Shown: positions 52,622 to 61,763 of the stretch, in pieces | Layout: each line of letters begins with the position of its first letter | Position numbering within the stretch: the first letter of the stretch is position 1 | Source of the DNA: DTYU01 sp040757355 | Lineage (GTDB): Bacteria > Bacillota > Desulfotomaculia > Desulfotomaculales > Ammonificaceae | Direction of reading: 5' to 3' | Length of the DNA: 64,000 nt | Assembly (NCBI GenBank): GCA_040757355.1 | Contig: JBFLWY010000011.1 | Coordinates: forward strand, 1 to 64,000 | The notes under the pieces: model-generated | What the model was told of the DNA's origin: nothing | The model's input: only the letters and a program-made list of their open reading frames with translations | The model's database searches: none | Made by a program: the position numbers and the translations under genes

Positions 52622-53692
52622 ATGAGGCGGGAGCGGCCACGGTTGAGCAGGTTTTTCCTCACTCTTATGCTTTCGGCCTTATTACTTGCCGGAGTGGGGG
52701 TGGTTTCCTCCAGCGGACCAGCGGCCCCCGTAGGCAGTGTTGGGAGTGCCGCTGAAACCACGTTATTGTCAAGTACCAACACGCTTGTTCCGGTAACAAC
52801 TTACGACTTCGACCAGCCCTCGATTACTTCCCGGATAACCCCAGACATGTTATCGGTTGACCTGCCAGACCTGGTCGTGTGTAGCGTTGTTTGCCAGCGT
52901 GGGACGGGCATAGCCTTCACGGTGGCCAATATCGGCAGGGGTTCTATTCCGGACAACGCTGAGGGCGCTGCCGACGTTTGGATCAATGGCCGCTACATGG
53001 GATTTGTCAATCTCGACCTGCATCAACACCGTGAACTGCTGAAACCCGGCGGCAGCGCCACCTACCTGGCCCCTTGGATGCCGGAGCAAAACGCTGCTGT
53101 GGTCCGCGTTGAAGTGGACTCCCGGGGATGCTTTGGACACGCCATCGACGAATCAGACGAGGGCAATAACTTCCTCGAGGAGATGGTTGAAAGCTGTGGG
53201 CCGGCGCCGCCGACATGCCGGCTCACCGATAAGGAGCGGGCAGAGTTGATGAGGCAGGTCCCGCCGGCCGGCAACCCGACCGATGTGAAGAAACTGCAGC
53301 CGGAGGGTGCTTCCTCCGGGGCCACCGGGGGTGTTACCGTCCTGGTGGACGGGCGGCCGATTGCAGTACCTGGGGAGCCGGCTGCCTTTATCGACGCGGC
53401 CAGCGGTCGTACCATGGTCCCGGTCCGCTTTGTCAGCCAGGCCCTCGGCGCTGCGGTGGAGTGGGATGCGGCTGTTCGCAAGGTAACGATCCGCCGTGGT
53501 AACCAGGTCGTAGAAACCATAGTGGGCAGCAGGCAGGCTACGGTAAACGGCAGGGTGGTTGAATTGGATGTAGCCTCGCGCATCGTGCAGAACCGTACCT
53601 TCGTCCCGCTGCGCTTTGTCAGTGCAGCCCTGGGAGACACCGTGGAGTGGAACCAGGCCGCCCGGCGGGTAGAAATAAAGTTCGCCGGTTAA
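52622..53692 (+). CDS. Secreted CARDB and copper-amine-oxidase-type stalk domain protein
   Basis: 356 residues. Signal peptide (about 1-32), a CARDB-like beta domain (about 75-185; DLVVCSVVCQ...AFTVANIGRG) and a C-terminal pair of stalk repeats (TMVPVRFVSQALGAAVEWD; TFVPLRFVSAALGDTVEWN). Such proteins are surface or extracellular in Clostridia. GAGGAGGCGGGCC before ATG. It is first of an exported cluster with the Tat peptide and phospholipase-like protein. The upstream 52280-52621 has no recognised gene. Confidence 0.85.
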   Translation: MRRERPRLSRFFLTLMLSALLLAGVGVVSSSGPAAPVGSVGSAAETTLLSSTNTLVPVTTYDFDQPSITSRITPDMLSVDLPDLVVCSVVCQRGTGIAFTVANIGRGSIPDNAEGAADVWINGRYMGFVNLDLHQHRELLKPGGSATYLAPWMPEQNAAVVRVEVDSRGCFGHAIDESDEGNNFLEEMVESCGPAPPTCRLTDKERAELMRQVPPAGNPTDVKKLQPEGASSGATGGVTVLVDGRPIAVPGEPAAFIDAASGRTMVPVRFVSQALGAAVEWDAAVRKVTIRRGNQVVETIVGSRQATVNGRVVELDVASRIVQNRTFVPLRFVSAALGDTVEWNQAARRVEIKFAG

Positions 53693-53713
53693 TTATTTGG
53701 GAGGGGATCGATC

Positions 53714-53968
53714 GTGAAGGAATCAAAACGCACTACCGGGCCGGTAACGGAACGGCCAACCACGCCGGTGCGAGAGAGGGGTGGCAGGGGGCCCGCACTA
53801 CTGACGCGTCGTGCGTTTCTGCGGATAGCGGGGGTCGCTGCCGCCGGCTTAGCATTCGGTGGGATAGTTGCGATAAGCAATGAAAGAGACGCCTCCAGAC
53901 CCGCCTGGGAGGCTCGAAGCGACATGGAGCTCCCGGCCGGGGTACAGCCCGAAGGGAGGGCGTACTAA
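53714..53968 (+). CDS. Tat-signal mini-protein (84 aa)
   Basis: A basic N-terminus with LTRRAFLRIAGVAAAG, a twin-arginine signal, then a short unstructured tail of about 25 residues. Nothing beyond the signal and tail is encoded. GTG start after GGGAGGGGATCGATC. Its stop TAATG overlaps the start of the phospholipase-like gene, which itself lacks a signal peptide, so it may act as a trans signal (hitchhiker) or be a split N-terminus. Confidence 0.7.
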   Translation: MKESKRTTGPVTERPTTPVRERGGRGPALLTRRAFLRIAGVAAAGLAFGGIVAISNERDASRPAWEARSDMELPAGVQPEGRAY

Positions 53969-55602
53969 TGCCGGAAGCCGGCACACATATGATTTGCCTT
54001 GATCGGGGGGTAGCCCTGCTGCCCGGCGGCGACCGGCTGCGGGCGGCGGTAGCCGCAGAGCCGGCCTACGCCTACCTGGGTTCCTCCGGGCCCGACCTGT
54101 TTTACTGGACGTACGGCGCTTGGTACTATAAACTGGCCAGCAAGATTATTGAGCTAATCGAGTTCTTTGACGAAGCGGTCGCGCCCATTCGCGAGGAACT
54201 GAAGCCAATCGAGGACGCGGTGAATGAGATGGAAGAGACCCTAACCGAGACGGTGCCCGGACTGTACGAGACGCTCCAGCGGCTCAAGGCGGCCGCCGAG
54301 ACCGCCTCTGCCGCCGTCAAAGGCGCCCTTCTCCTCGGTGTTTTGGAGGTCTACAATCTTTTCTGTCTTATTAAGCCGTACATTCAGGACGATAAACCGG
54401 AATCCACCTGGTGGTGGGGCGATCTGATGCATTACCGCAAGACCGGCGAACTGGCGATGAACCTGCTCGCCGGCGCTCTTGAACGCAACGACGACCGCTT
54501 CCTGGCCTATGCCGCCGGGTACATTAGCCATGTAGCCGCCGACACCACCGGTCACCCGTTCGTCAACAAGCTGGTTGGCGGTCCCTACCGCACCCAGTTC
54601 ATCCGGCACCACATCATCGAGAACCACATTGAGACCTGGGTGTGGGCCAAGTATAACTCAGGAGCCGACATCAGCACCTCCCGCCTCGATCAAAAGATCG
54701 ACTTGGGTTATGACCTGCCGGGCGGATTTGTAGACTTTGTCACGGGCGTTATCAAGAATACTTATGCGGGTTGCGCCGTACCGGACCACAACCCTGATGT
54801 GCAGGAAGCGTACAACATTTATAAGCTGCTGCTTAAGCGGCAGACATCGGGCAGCTTCACGATCCCCGAGCCCAAGCGGCCGAGTCTGAACTTCCCGCCG
54901 CCACCAGAACCCCCCGACATTTCCAACCCATTCAGCGGCGGGGGCGGAGGCGGCTGGGACTTCTCGTGGGATGCCTTCGTCGACTTTCTGAAAAACATCT
55001 TCGATGCTGCCGGAGAATTGCTTGATTACCTGGTTGATTTGGCCGAGTTCGCCCTGAAGGTACTGGACTCGCTGGCCACATATCCGTTGCGTTGGCTTCT
55101 TTACCTGATCCAACTCTTGCTCTGGCAGCTTTTTCAGACCGTACGCGACGGCCTGGTCGCTGCCGGCGTCGCGTTTCCCGCGCCCGGCGAGGAACGCGAG
55201 GATTTCATCCACATCACCAAGCCGGACGACCCCCTTTACCCCCACAGGCTTGTGACGGGGATATGCGGGTGGTTCCCGGACGACTCGCCGCTCGACTACC
55301 CGTCGACACCGCAGGACAGAGAGGGTGGAATTGCAACGACTCATGTTCCTCCGCCGGCCACCTACCTGGCGGCACCTTACAAAAACGCCTACCCGGACCA
55401 TTTCATCGAGGGTGCCGGCGAACCGGCGCCCCCCGCGTGGTGGGGGAGCGCTACGCACCTGTTCCGGCGATTCCTTGTCACCGGCGACATCCCCAACTTC
55501 AATCTCGACGGCGATCCGGCTTACGGTTCGCTATGCTGGCGGGTGAGTTCCGGCAAACTGAGGGACGGTATCGGTTACACCCGGATCTACGTAGCCTGTT
55601 GA
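53968..55602 (+). CDS. Zinc-dependent phospholipase C-like protein
   Basis: 544 residues. The PF00882-type domain has GTHMICLDRG at the start, SSGPDLFYWTYG at about 32, YISHVAADTTGHPFVN at about 188 and HHIIENHIETWVW at about 212, giving the conserved His/Asp zinc ligands. A long C-terminal extension has a Gly-rich linker and a hydrophobic region (about 335-405). Substrate unknown; the family hydrolyses phospholipids or related esters. ATG (TAATG) preceded by GGGAGGG. No own signal peptide; the preceding gene supplies a Tat signal. Confidence 0.8.
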   Translation: MPEAGTHMICLDRGVALLPGGDRLRAAVAAEPAYAYLGSSGPDLFYWTYGAWYYKLASKIIELIEFFDEAVAPIREELKPIEDAVNEMEETLTETVPGLYETLQRLKAAAETASAAVKGALLLGVLEVYNLFCLIKPYIQDDKPESTWWWGDLMHYRKTGELAMNLLAGALERNDDRFLAYAAGYISHVAADTTGHPFVNKLVGGPYRTQFIRHHIIENHIETWVWAKYNSGADISTSRLDQKIDLGYDLPGGFVDFVTGVIKNTYAGCAVPDHNPDVQEAYNIYKLLLKRQTSGSFTIPEPKRPSLNFPPPPEPPDISNPFSGGGGGGWDFSWDAFVDFLKNIFDAAGELLDYLVDLAEFALKVLDSLATYPLRWLLYLIQLLLWQLFQTVRDGLVAAGVAFPAPGEEREDFIHITKPDDPLYPHRLVTGICGWFPDDSPLDYPSTPQDREGGIATTHVPPPATYLAAPYKNAYPDHFIEGAGEPAPPAWWGSATHLFRRFLVTGDIPNFNLDGDPAYGSLCWRVSSGKLRDGIGYTRIYVAC

Positions 55603-55627
55603 ACGCGCAGCTAAGGGGGGAGCGACT

Positions 55628-56416
55628 ATGCCGTATCTGAGTAATCAGACCGTATACACGACTAACTGCAATATTCGCCATGCACCATACCTGACGGTGG
55701 AAGAGGTGGCGTTTGCGGTTTGCGGCCGTATCCAGGCATTTCCCGCCCAGGGGGAGAACAACACCGTCCGAATGACGGTGCGCAACCGCGGGCAGGCTAC
55801 CTGCTACGGTGCGCTCGTCAGGTTTTACCGCTGCCCCACAGGGGCGGATGGCCAACCTGACGCTTCCGCGCCCACACTGCTCGGTTGGACTATCACTAAA
55901 CGCATCAAGCCCGGAAAGACAGAGACCGCGAACTGCCCCGTACCTCTAACCATGCCATCAAGTGGTACCGGCCTAACCGGCTGGCTTGTGGTTGTCGTTA
56001 GCGACCCTATAACAGACCCTGCAGGCCTGGCCGGCACCAGCAGCCGCCAGACGGCTGTTTATCCGCTCGGAATAGCACCCTTTATCGGCACCTGGACCGG
56101 TTACGTCGACCGAGAGGCGGACGTCCTGGGGCCGGGCCGGTTCATGGCCCGTTTCGAGATTTCCGATGGTCCGGGGTGCGGCGACCTGCTGGTGAAGACG
56201 TACCTGCAGGTTTCCGGCGGCCTGCCTGCGGAACCACAGTATACTAACATCGTCCTCTGGTGTCACACCCTGACCTTTCAGGTGACTGAGCCCTGGCGCG
56301 TTAGCGACTATTCCCTCAGCCTGGCGGATCCTGACAAGCTCGCTGTGCACATCGCCGACCATTTCAACGATGGTAGGGGCGAGTCGCGCCTTACGGGTCT
56401 CCTGGCGCGTGCTTAA
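55628..56416 (+). CDS. Beta-rich protein with CARDB-like segment (262 aa)
   Basis: Not firmly recognised. Residues about 45-130 resemble a CARDB/immunoglobulin-like fold (NTVRMTVRNRGQATCYGALVRFYRC). There are no membrane helices or signal peptide, although it follows exported proteins and has several Cys. GGGGGGAGCG before ATG. Probably secreted or surface-linked by context only. Confidence 0.65.
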   Translation: MPYLSNQTVYTTNCNIRHAPYLTVEEVAFAVCGRIQAFPAQGENNTVRMTVRNRGQATCYGALVRFYRCPTGADGQPDASAPTLLGWTITKRIKPGKTETANCPVPLTMPSSGTGLTGWLVVVVSDPITDPAGLAGTSSRQTAVYPLGIAPFIGTWTGYVDREADVLGPGRFMARFEISDGPGCGDLLVKTYLQVSGGLPAEPQYTNIVLWCHTLTFQVTEPWRVSDYSLSLADPDKLAVHIADHFNDGRGESRLTGLLARA

Positions 56417-56650
56417 GTAATCTTGACGGGCGTCCCTAATAGGACTTCTGGGTGGATCCCCTATGACTGAGACAATGCTCCTTTTCAACCCCAATAACAA
56501 CTGATTCGTGTAGTTTGCCACCTTGAAAAGGGTGGCTTTCTTAGTTTCCCCTCATATTTATTTCGGTTATTTTGAAGGTAATAAGGCAATAATAAAAAAT
56601 GGATCGGTTGCCATAAAGAACCGGTGCGAGGGTAGAAAGGAGGCTGGTCG

Positions 56651-56776
56651 GTGGCACTGATACTATGGATAAACCAACACCCTGTAGCAACAGCGATCAT
56701 TGCTTTTGCGATTAATTTTTGCGTTGGGTTTTTACTCGTTCTTTTCAGTCCGTCGAAGAAGGAGAGGACTTCTTGA
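56651..56776 (+). CDS. Small membrane protein (41 aa)
   Basis: GTG start after AAAGGAGGCTGGTCG. One hydrophobic segment (VATAIIAFAINFCVGFLLVL) then a basic end (SPSKKERTS). Too short for routine annotation but with a strong ribosome-binding site. The gap 56777-57329 otherwise holds a hairpin (AGGCCG/CGGCCT near 56938-56963) and an AT-rich promoter-like stretch. Confidence 0.55.
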   Translation: MALILWINQHPVATAIIAFAINFCVGFLLVLFSPSKKERTS

Positions 56777-57320
56777 TGTTTCTGAGCCGGCCTTGACACA
56801 GCCTTAGCGGGCCAGGCTGCGGCAAGGGATTACGGGTACAGTTTAGTGTGCAATTTTTACAGGAATAAACCAAAGATGTGAGGAGATAATAGTAACAGCT
56901 TGAGAGGTTGTAATTAAGCAGCCTCATAAAAGCCAAAAGGCCGGGGATTGTATCCTCGGCCTGATACCTTAGTCCGCTCCTGCCCCGACATATCAGTATC
57001 CCGTACCTTCCAAAAGATGCCCCCGGCGGACCTCATCAACTGAACCCGGCAGGTTACTATCCAGGCAAAACAATGCCAGCATGCGCCGAAAGGTTTATTT
57101 TGAAACTTGGAACTCGGGCCCCGCTTATAAGATTTCCCTCTCATAAATTACATACATTGTTTCATACGCGGTTTTGTGGTTTTCAGTCACATAACCGAGC
57201 TTTTTGGACACGCTTTTGAGCCTTTTAGACATTATCGGTAGACAACCCCCCGGTTTGTCGGTATAACATCAATAAATATTAGTACGATCTTGCGTACCAC
57301 AATGCCGCCAAATAGGCGAG

Positions 57321-58142
57321 GTGAGTGATTTGAACGGGCTCGCCGAGACGGAATTTCATGCGCGCATTGAGTATGAGCGGCGCTTCGCCAGTAACACGAT
57401 TAAAAGGAGTGACGCGGCACAACGGCCGGATTTAACCCGTTTGACATTGGCCGCCAACGGGTGGGGAAGAGCGGGCATGTACAGCGCCCACCTGGGACGG
57501 TTTAAAGAAGCCGGGGATGCTTTTCTGCTATCAGCGGTGTATCGTTTGCAACAGTGTGCAGTCGCGGATGCGGACATCGTCTACCCCTTTGAAATGGTCC
57601 AAATGATGGAGATGGCGGTTCTATCCGGTGACAGCGGGGTTGCAGTTAAAGCGGCCGAAGAATCATTATCCGCACAATACACATTAGAAGCCAGGCTAAA
57701 AAAGGCTTATTTCGATGCCCTGCGGATGTTGGTGTTGGGTAAAGCGGAAGCGGCGCGTGTTGCCGCTGACGAGCTCAGAGCAATTCCGGGGCATGAAGCC
57801 GTACGGGCCAAGTGTTACCCCGGCTTGGGTGAGGCGGTGGCTGCGATCATTGATCGTGATAATGCAGCATTCCGAGACGCACTGGAGACTATTCTGGAAA
57901 GACATCTGCGCTGTACGCGGGGTTCTCTGCGAGGGACTCCCGAAGCACTTTTTTCCAGGCCGGCAACCTGTTTAGCAATTCTCGGGCACAGGATGGGCCT
58001 CAAAGTTAGGGTGGATGAGCGGTTTCACACCGTTCGCATCCTGTTTAATACGGTCTCTCTGAAAGAGTGGCGGGGACAACCTGTATACCATCAATACTTT
58101 GAAACCGTTGCGGACCTGCTTCCCATGTCGTTCGTCAAGTAG
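57321..58142 (+). CDS. Hypothetical helical protein (273 aa)
   Basis: Not firmly recognised. It is mostly alpha-helical with TPR-like segments (GRAGMYSAHLGRFKEAGDAFLLSAVYR) and an end LFSRPATCLAILGHRMGLKV that recalls immunity-type proteins such as Imm49, weakly. No toxin gene is adjacent. GTG at 57321 or TTG at 57330 (after GAGGTGAG) could be the start. Soluble. Confidence 0.65.
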   Translation: MSDLNGLAETEFHARIEYERRFASNTIKRSDAAQRPDLTRLTLAANGWGRAGMYSAHLGRFKEAGDAFLLSAVYRLQQCAVADADIVYPFEMVQMMEMAVLSGDSGVAVKAAEESLSAQYTLEARLKKAYFDALRMLVLGKAEAARVAADELRAIPGHEAVRAKCYPGLGEAVAAIIDRDNAAFRDALETILERHLRCTRGSLRGTPEALFSRPATCLAILGHRMGLKVRVDERFHTVRILFNTVSLKEWRGQPVYHQYFETVADLLPMSFVK

Positions 58143-58279
58143 CGGAACGGGGACCGCTCCGAAAACATTAGGAAAGTACCCCTCCCCGGCCGCGCCGTTG
58201 ACGGTTTCCCTGGAGTTGTCCAAACTTAACGGTCTTACGTAAAGTTCTGGTGCATTAATCGCCAAAAGAATCCCGTTCC

Positions 58280-58615
58280 CTAATAATGCATGGGTATAAA
58301 CCAGGCCTTGGCCGTTTGAAACTCGCCGCTCTTCAACTTCTTGGTTTCAACCATTTCCACCATCTCTGCCCCGATACCCAACAGCTTCAGCGTTGCATGG
58401 CACAGCTCAGCTATACCGCATTGGTTTCTTTCCATCACTTCGAGCAGTTGCGGCAAAATTTGCTTTTCGAAGGCATCATTGTATTCCCGCCAGGCATTTT
58501 CCCGGTCCTCTTCCGGGACGTTTTCAGTCACGCCAAGGTAAGCCTGTACACTGCCCTGGATTACCATAAAAAGCTGGTGGACAAATTGCTGTGTGAGCTC
58601 CTTCATCGCTTGCAT
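58280..58615 (-). CDS. Hypothetical protein (111 aa)
   Basis: Not recognised. An acidic, helical protein (KELTQQFVHQLFMVIQGSV ... QILPQLLEVMERN) with two Cys. The ATG at 58615 is chosen because AGGGAGGTGTTGGGA precedes it; the longer open frame has no such site. It converges with the gene at 57321. Confidence 0.65.
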   Translation of the reverse strand: MQAMKELTQQFVHQLFMVIQGSVQAYLGVTENVPEEDRENAWREYNDAFEKQILPQLLEVMERNQCGIAELCHATLKLLGIGAEMVEMVETKKLKSGEFQTAKAWFIPMHY

Positions 58616-58885
58616 TCCCAACACCTCCCTTATCGTATAGTTGCACCTTCCCAACCCCCTAAAGACTTCTGCTGCTTTTCTTATTTCTATTCTAGTCATC
58701 GACTTAATGTGTAATATTCTTGACACAAATACTGTTTCTAATTGGTTCATTCCTTCAACTGGTAACTGATTTCGTGCAAGTGGTCAAATCAGGTGTCGCC
58801 GGGGTACAATTAGAGTGTCCCGCTGTCTTTCAATTACTTGCGGACATAAACACGGCCTGCGGCCATCTTTTCGGGAGTTGAGAGC

Positions 58886-59587
58886 ATGACGTTGCTTTCA
58901 CCGCGTCTAACGGTGGTAGCTGACATAATTCCTGTTTCGGGTTGCGTTGCCGATATTGGGTCGGACCACGGGCTCTTATCCGTGTATTTGATTCAGAAAA
59001 AAATCGCGCAAAAGGTGATAGCGGTTGAAAAGGCTGCCGGACCGGCCGCCGCAACGCGCCGGGCTGTTGCCGCCGCAGGTTTGACAGGCCGCATCGAGGT
59101 ACGGTCCGGCGAGGGCTTATCTCCACTGGCGGAGGGCGAGGTGGAAGTCATTGTGATCGCGGGAATGGGCGGCGAGACCATCGCGGGCATCCTGGCGGCC
59201 GGGACCTCGGTTGCGCGCGCCGCCAGGCTGGTCGTCGCGCAGCCGATGAACAGGGTCGCATTTCTCCGGCGTTGGCTTACGCAGAACGGGTGGCGTATCC
59301 ATGAAGAAGGGCTTGCAAAGGAAAGAACGCGCGTCTACCAGGTGATAGCTGCGGTACCGGGAACCGGCCGGGAATTGAACTGGATGGAGGAAGAACTCGG
59401 ACCGCGTCTTTTGGCCTCTTCCCACCCGCTCTTGAAGGAACTCGCGGCGAGGCTTTTACAGTATTATGAGCGAAAAGCGGCGGGGTTGTCCCGTGCTTCC
59501 CGGACGGTTCAATCGGGGGCCGGTGATTTGGCGGAACTGGGGCGGCGCTGCGAGCAGTTACGCGCATACCTGAAGGATGAAGGATGA
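58886..59587 (+). CDS. trmK: tRNA (adenine-N1)-methyltransferase TrmK
   Basis: 233 residues with a SAM-binding VADIGSDHGLLSVYL and the catalytic-side VIAGMGGETIAGIL, and a C-terminal coiled segment. It methylates A22 of tRNA. In Bacillus it follows sigA; here about 23 kb including the mobile element separates the two, which keeps the order of the conserved block. Confidence 0.93.
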   Translation: MTLLSPRLTVVADIIPVSGCVADIGSDHGLLSVYLIQKKIAQKVIAVEKAAGPAAATRRAVAAAGLTGRIEVRSGEGLSPLAEGEVEVIVIAGMGGETIAGILAAGTSVARAARLVVAQPMNRVAFLRRWLTQNGWRIHEEGLAKERTRVYQVIAAVPGTGRELNWMEEELGPRLLASSHPLLKELAARLLQYYERKAAGLSRASRTVQSGAGDLAELGRRCEQLRAYLKDEG

Positions 59588-59645
59588 AGGTCGTCGGGGT
59601 GCGCCGGGTTGTGTTTGGGAAATGCCCGTGCTATACTAGAAATGG

Positions 59646-60110
59646 TGAGTAAATCGGGTGGTCGCGGGTACAAGCGCCCAGCACTCAGGAAACTGAGTGC
59701 TGGGTGGTACCCGAGGAAAGTCCGAACTCCGCAGGGCAGGGTGCTGGGTAACACCCAGCGGGGGCGACCCCAGGGAAAGTGCCACAGAAATGTAGACCAC
59801 CCGACACTCAACTCAGAGAGACGATCCCTCTAGTCTCCAACATGGAAGTTTTCCTTCTCACTTCCACGACTGTGGTAAGTGCTACCGTTCCTCTCAGTTG
59901 AGTGTCGGGTAAGGGTGCAACGGTGCGGTAAGAGCGCACCAGCGGCCGGGCGACCGGCCGGCTAGGCAAACCCCACCCGGAGCAAGACCGCATAGGGGGA
60001 CGATAAAGTGGCCCGCTTTGTCCCCGGGTAGGTCGCTTGAGGCGCCAGGGCAACCGGCGTCCCAGAGAAATGATCACCCACGACAGAACTCGGCTTACAG
60101 GTTTACTCAC
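59646..60110 (+). ncRNA. rnpB: RNase P RNA (bacterial type)
   Basis: Conserved cores GAGGAAAGTCCG, GGTGCAACGGTGCGGTAAGAG and GGCAAACCCCACC...GAGCAAGACC are present. P1 is GTGAGTAAA (59646) with TTTACTCAC (60102). Two long perfect hairpins are added: CCCAGCACTCAG/CTGAGTGCTGGG (about 59677-59704) and a 14-bp stem CCCGACACTCAACT/AGTTGAGTGTCGGG (about 59802-59909). It processes tRNA 5' ends. No gene lies between it and the regulator gene at 60297. Confidence 0.95.
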
Positions 60111-60296
60111 CCGCGCCAAATCGCGCTCAAGAGTGCGGTTTGGCTTTTGTTTTTGCCCCTTCGGAAAAGGGTTGCAGCGGAGTTTGCACCTCAAGGAATG
60201 CACAGGAGTTACATTATCGTCCTGGGACATTCTTCAGGCTATTATACAAGCTCCCTTTCAGGCCGAAGTCGAGTGTCCGGGGGCAGGCGAGATTTT

Positions 60297-61757
60297 TCAA
60301 CCGTCTCTCAGACGCTTAAGCCGGCAGTAAAGGGAGCGGCGAGAGATGCCGAGATACTTGGCCGTTTCTGTTTTGTTGCCTTTGTGCACTTGCAGCGCTT
60401 TGCGGATAATATTGTTGGTGTACTCTTCAATTGGCAGGCTGCCGGGAGGGAGAGAGAAATCGGTATAGTCTATTATACCGTTGCTCGTGGTTTCCGCAGG
60501 TGCAACGTTTACCATAGTTTTTTTCAGAACGCCCAGGTGGGAGGGTTTTACCTCGCTGTCGTCCCACATCAGCACCACCCACTCCATAACGTTTTTTAAC
60601 TCCCGGACATTGCCCGGCCACTGGTAGGATAACAGCATACCGGCCGCTTCCCGGCTTATCGTCTTAAAACTTTTCCTTTTCTCCCGGGCAAGCTCGTCCA
60701 AGAAGATGCCGGCCAAAGGAAGTATCTCCTCCGGGCGTTGCCTGAGAGGCGGCAGGCAGATACGCGCCACGTTCAGGCGGTAGTACAGGTCTTGCCGAAA
60801 AGCCCCTTCAGCCACCTTTTTCTCTATATCCGCATTGGTGGCACAAATAATGCGGACGTCGGTTTTTACTTTTTTCAAGCCGCCGACCCGGTAAAACTCT
60901 CTTTCCTCGATAACGCGCAGTAATTTGGCCTGCAGATCAACCGGTATCTCTGTTATTTCGTCAAGAAAGAGGGTGCCTCCCTCTGCCAAATCCAGCTTCC
61001 CCTTTTTACCTTTGGGAAGCCCGCCGGTAAAGGCGCCGGCCTCGTAGCCGAACAGCTCGCTTTCAAAGATGCTCGGCGCAAGCGCGGCGCAGTTAAGGTC
61101 AACGAAAGGAGCAGTGACGTCGCCCTCGCCGTAGTGGATATACCTGGCGACCACCTCTTTGCCGGTACCCGTTTCGCCCTCGATCAAGACGGGAATAGAA
61201 CGGTCGGCATGCAGTTTTTGCGCCTGCTGAAAGATCTTCTCCATCGCTTCTGAAAAAACCCCGATGCGGCCAAGACCTACGGTCTGGCAGTAGGCTTTCT
61301 TAAGGCGTGATAACTCCTGCCTGGTTTCCTCGGTAGCTGCCTTGACTGCCTCCGTGAACTTCTTGCTTAAAAGCTCATTCTCTCTTCTTAAAGCCTGGTG
61401 TTCAGCCACCCGTTCGGTCACCCTGACCAGTTCCTCGATATTGAGCGGCTTGAGCAAATAATCGTAGGCGCCGGCGCGCAGGGCTTCAATGGCCGTCTGC
61501 ATATCACCATAACCGGTGCAAAGGATTATGTCCGCGTCTTGCCCGCCCGGCAAACTGCGAATTTTGCGCAGCAGCTCGATACCCGACATTTTGGGCATCC
61601 TGATATCACTGAGCACCAGGTGAAACTCCTGAGAGGAAAACATTTCCAGGGCTTCAAACCCGTTGGCGCATTCGACCACCTGGTGACCGAGCTCTCTCAA
61701 AAAGTTTGCCAAACATATCCTGCTTTCGCGCTCGTCGTCGACAAGTAGAATATTCAC
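60297..61757 (-). CDS. Sigma-54-dependent response regulator (NtrC family)
   Basis: 486 residues. Receiver domain (LLVDDERESRICLANFL, phosphoacceptor Asp in LVLSDIRMPKMSG), AAA+ domain with Walker A GETGTGKE (about 170), ELFGYEAGAFTGG (about 215; canonical GAFTGA has Ala at the last position) and Walker B GGTLFLDEITE, and a C-terminal Fis HTH (TAKYLGISRRSLYCRLKRL). It activates sigma-54 promoters when phosphorylated by the kinase upstream. GTG start after GAGGTGATC. Confidence 0.93.
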   Translation of the reverse strand: MNILLVDDERESRICLANFLRELGHQVVECANGFEALEMFSSQEFHLVLSDIRMPKMSGIELLRKIRSLPGGQDADIILCTGYGDMQTAIEALRAGAYDYLLKPLNIEELVRVTERVAEHQALRRENELLSKKFTEAVKAATEETRQELSRLKKAYCQTVGLGRIGVFSEAMEKIFQQAQKLHADRSIPVLIEGETGTGKEVVARYIHYGEGDVTAPFVDLNCAALAPSIFESELFGYEAGAFTGGLPKGKKGKLDLAEGGTLFLDEITEIPVDLQAKLLRVIEEREFYRVGGLKKVKTDVRIICATNADIEKKVAEGAFRQDLYYRLNVARICLPPLRQRPEEILPLAGIFLDELAREKRKSFKTISREAAGMLLSYQWPGNVRELKNVMEWVVLMWDDSEVKPSHLGVLKKTMVNVAPAETTSNGIIDYTDFSLPPGSLPIEEYTNNIIRKALQVHKGNKTETAKYLGISRRSLYCRLKRLRDG

Positions 61758-61763
61758 CGGGGA

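Noticed and set aside
52276..52782. Minus-strand genes between the nitronate monooxygenase and stalk-protein genes
   Set aside because: The open frames lack ribosome-binding sites and family resemblance, and one overlaps the signal peptide of the plus-strand gene.
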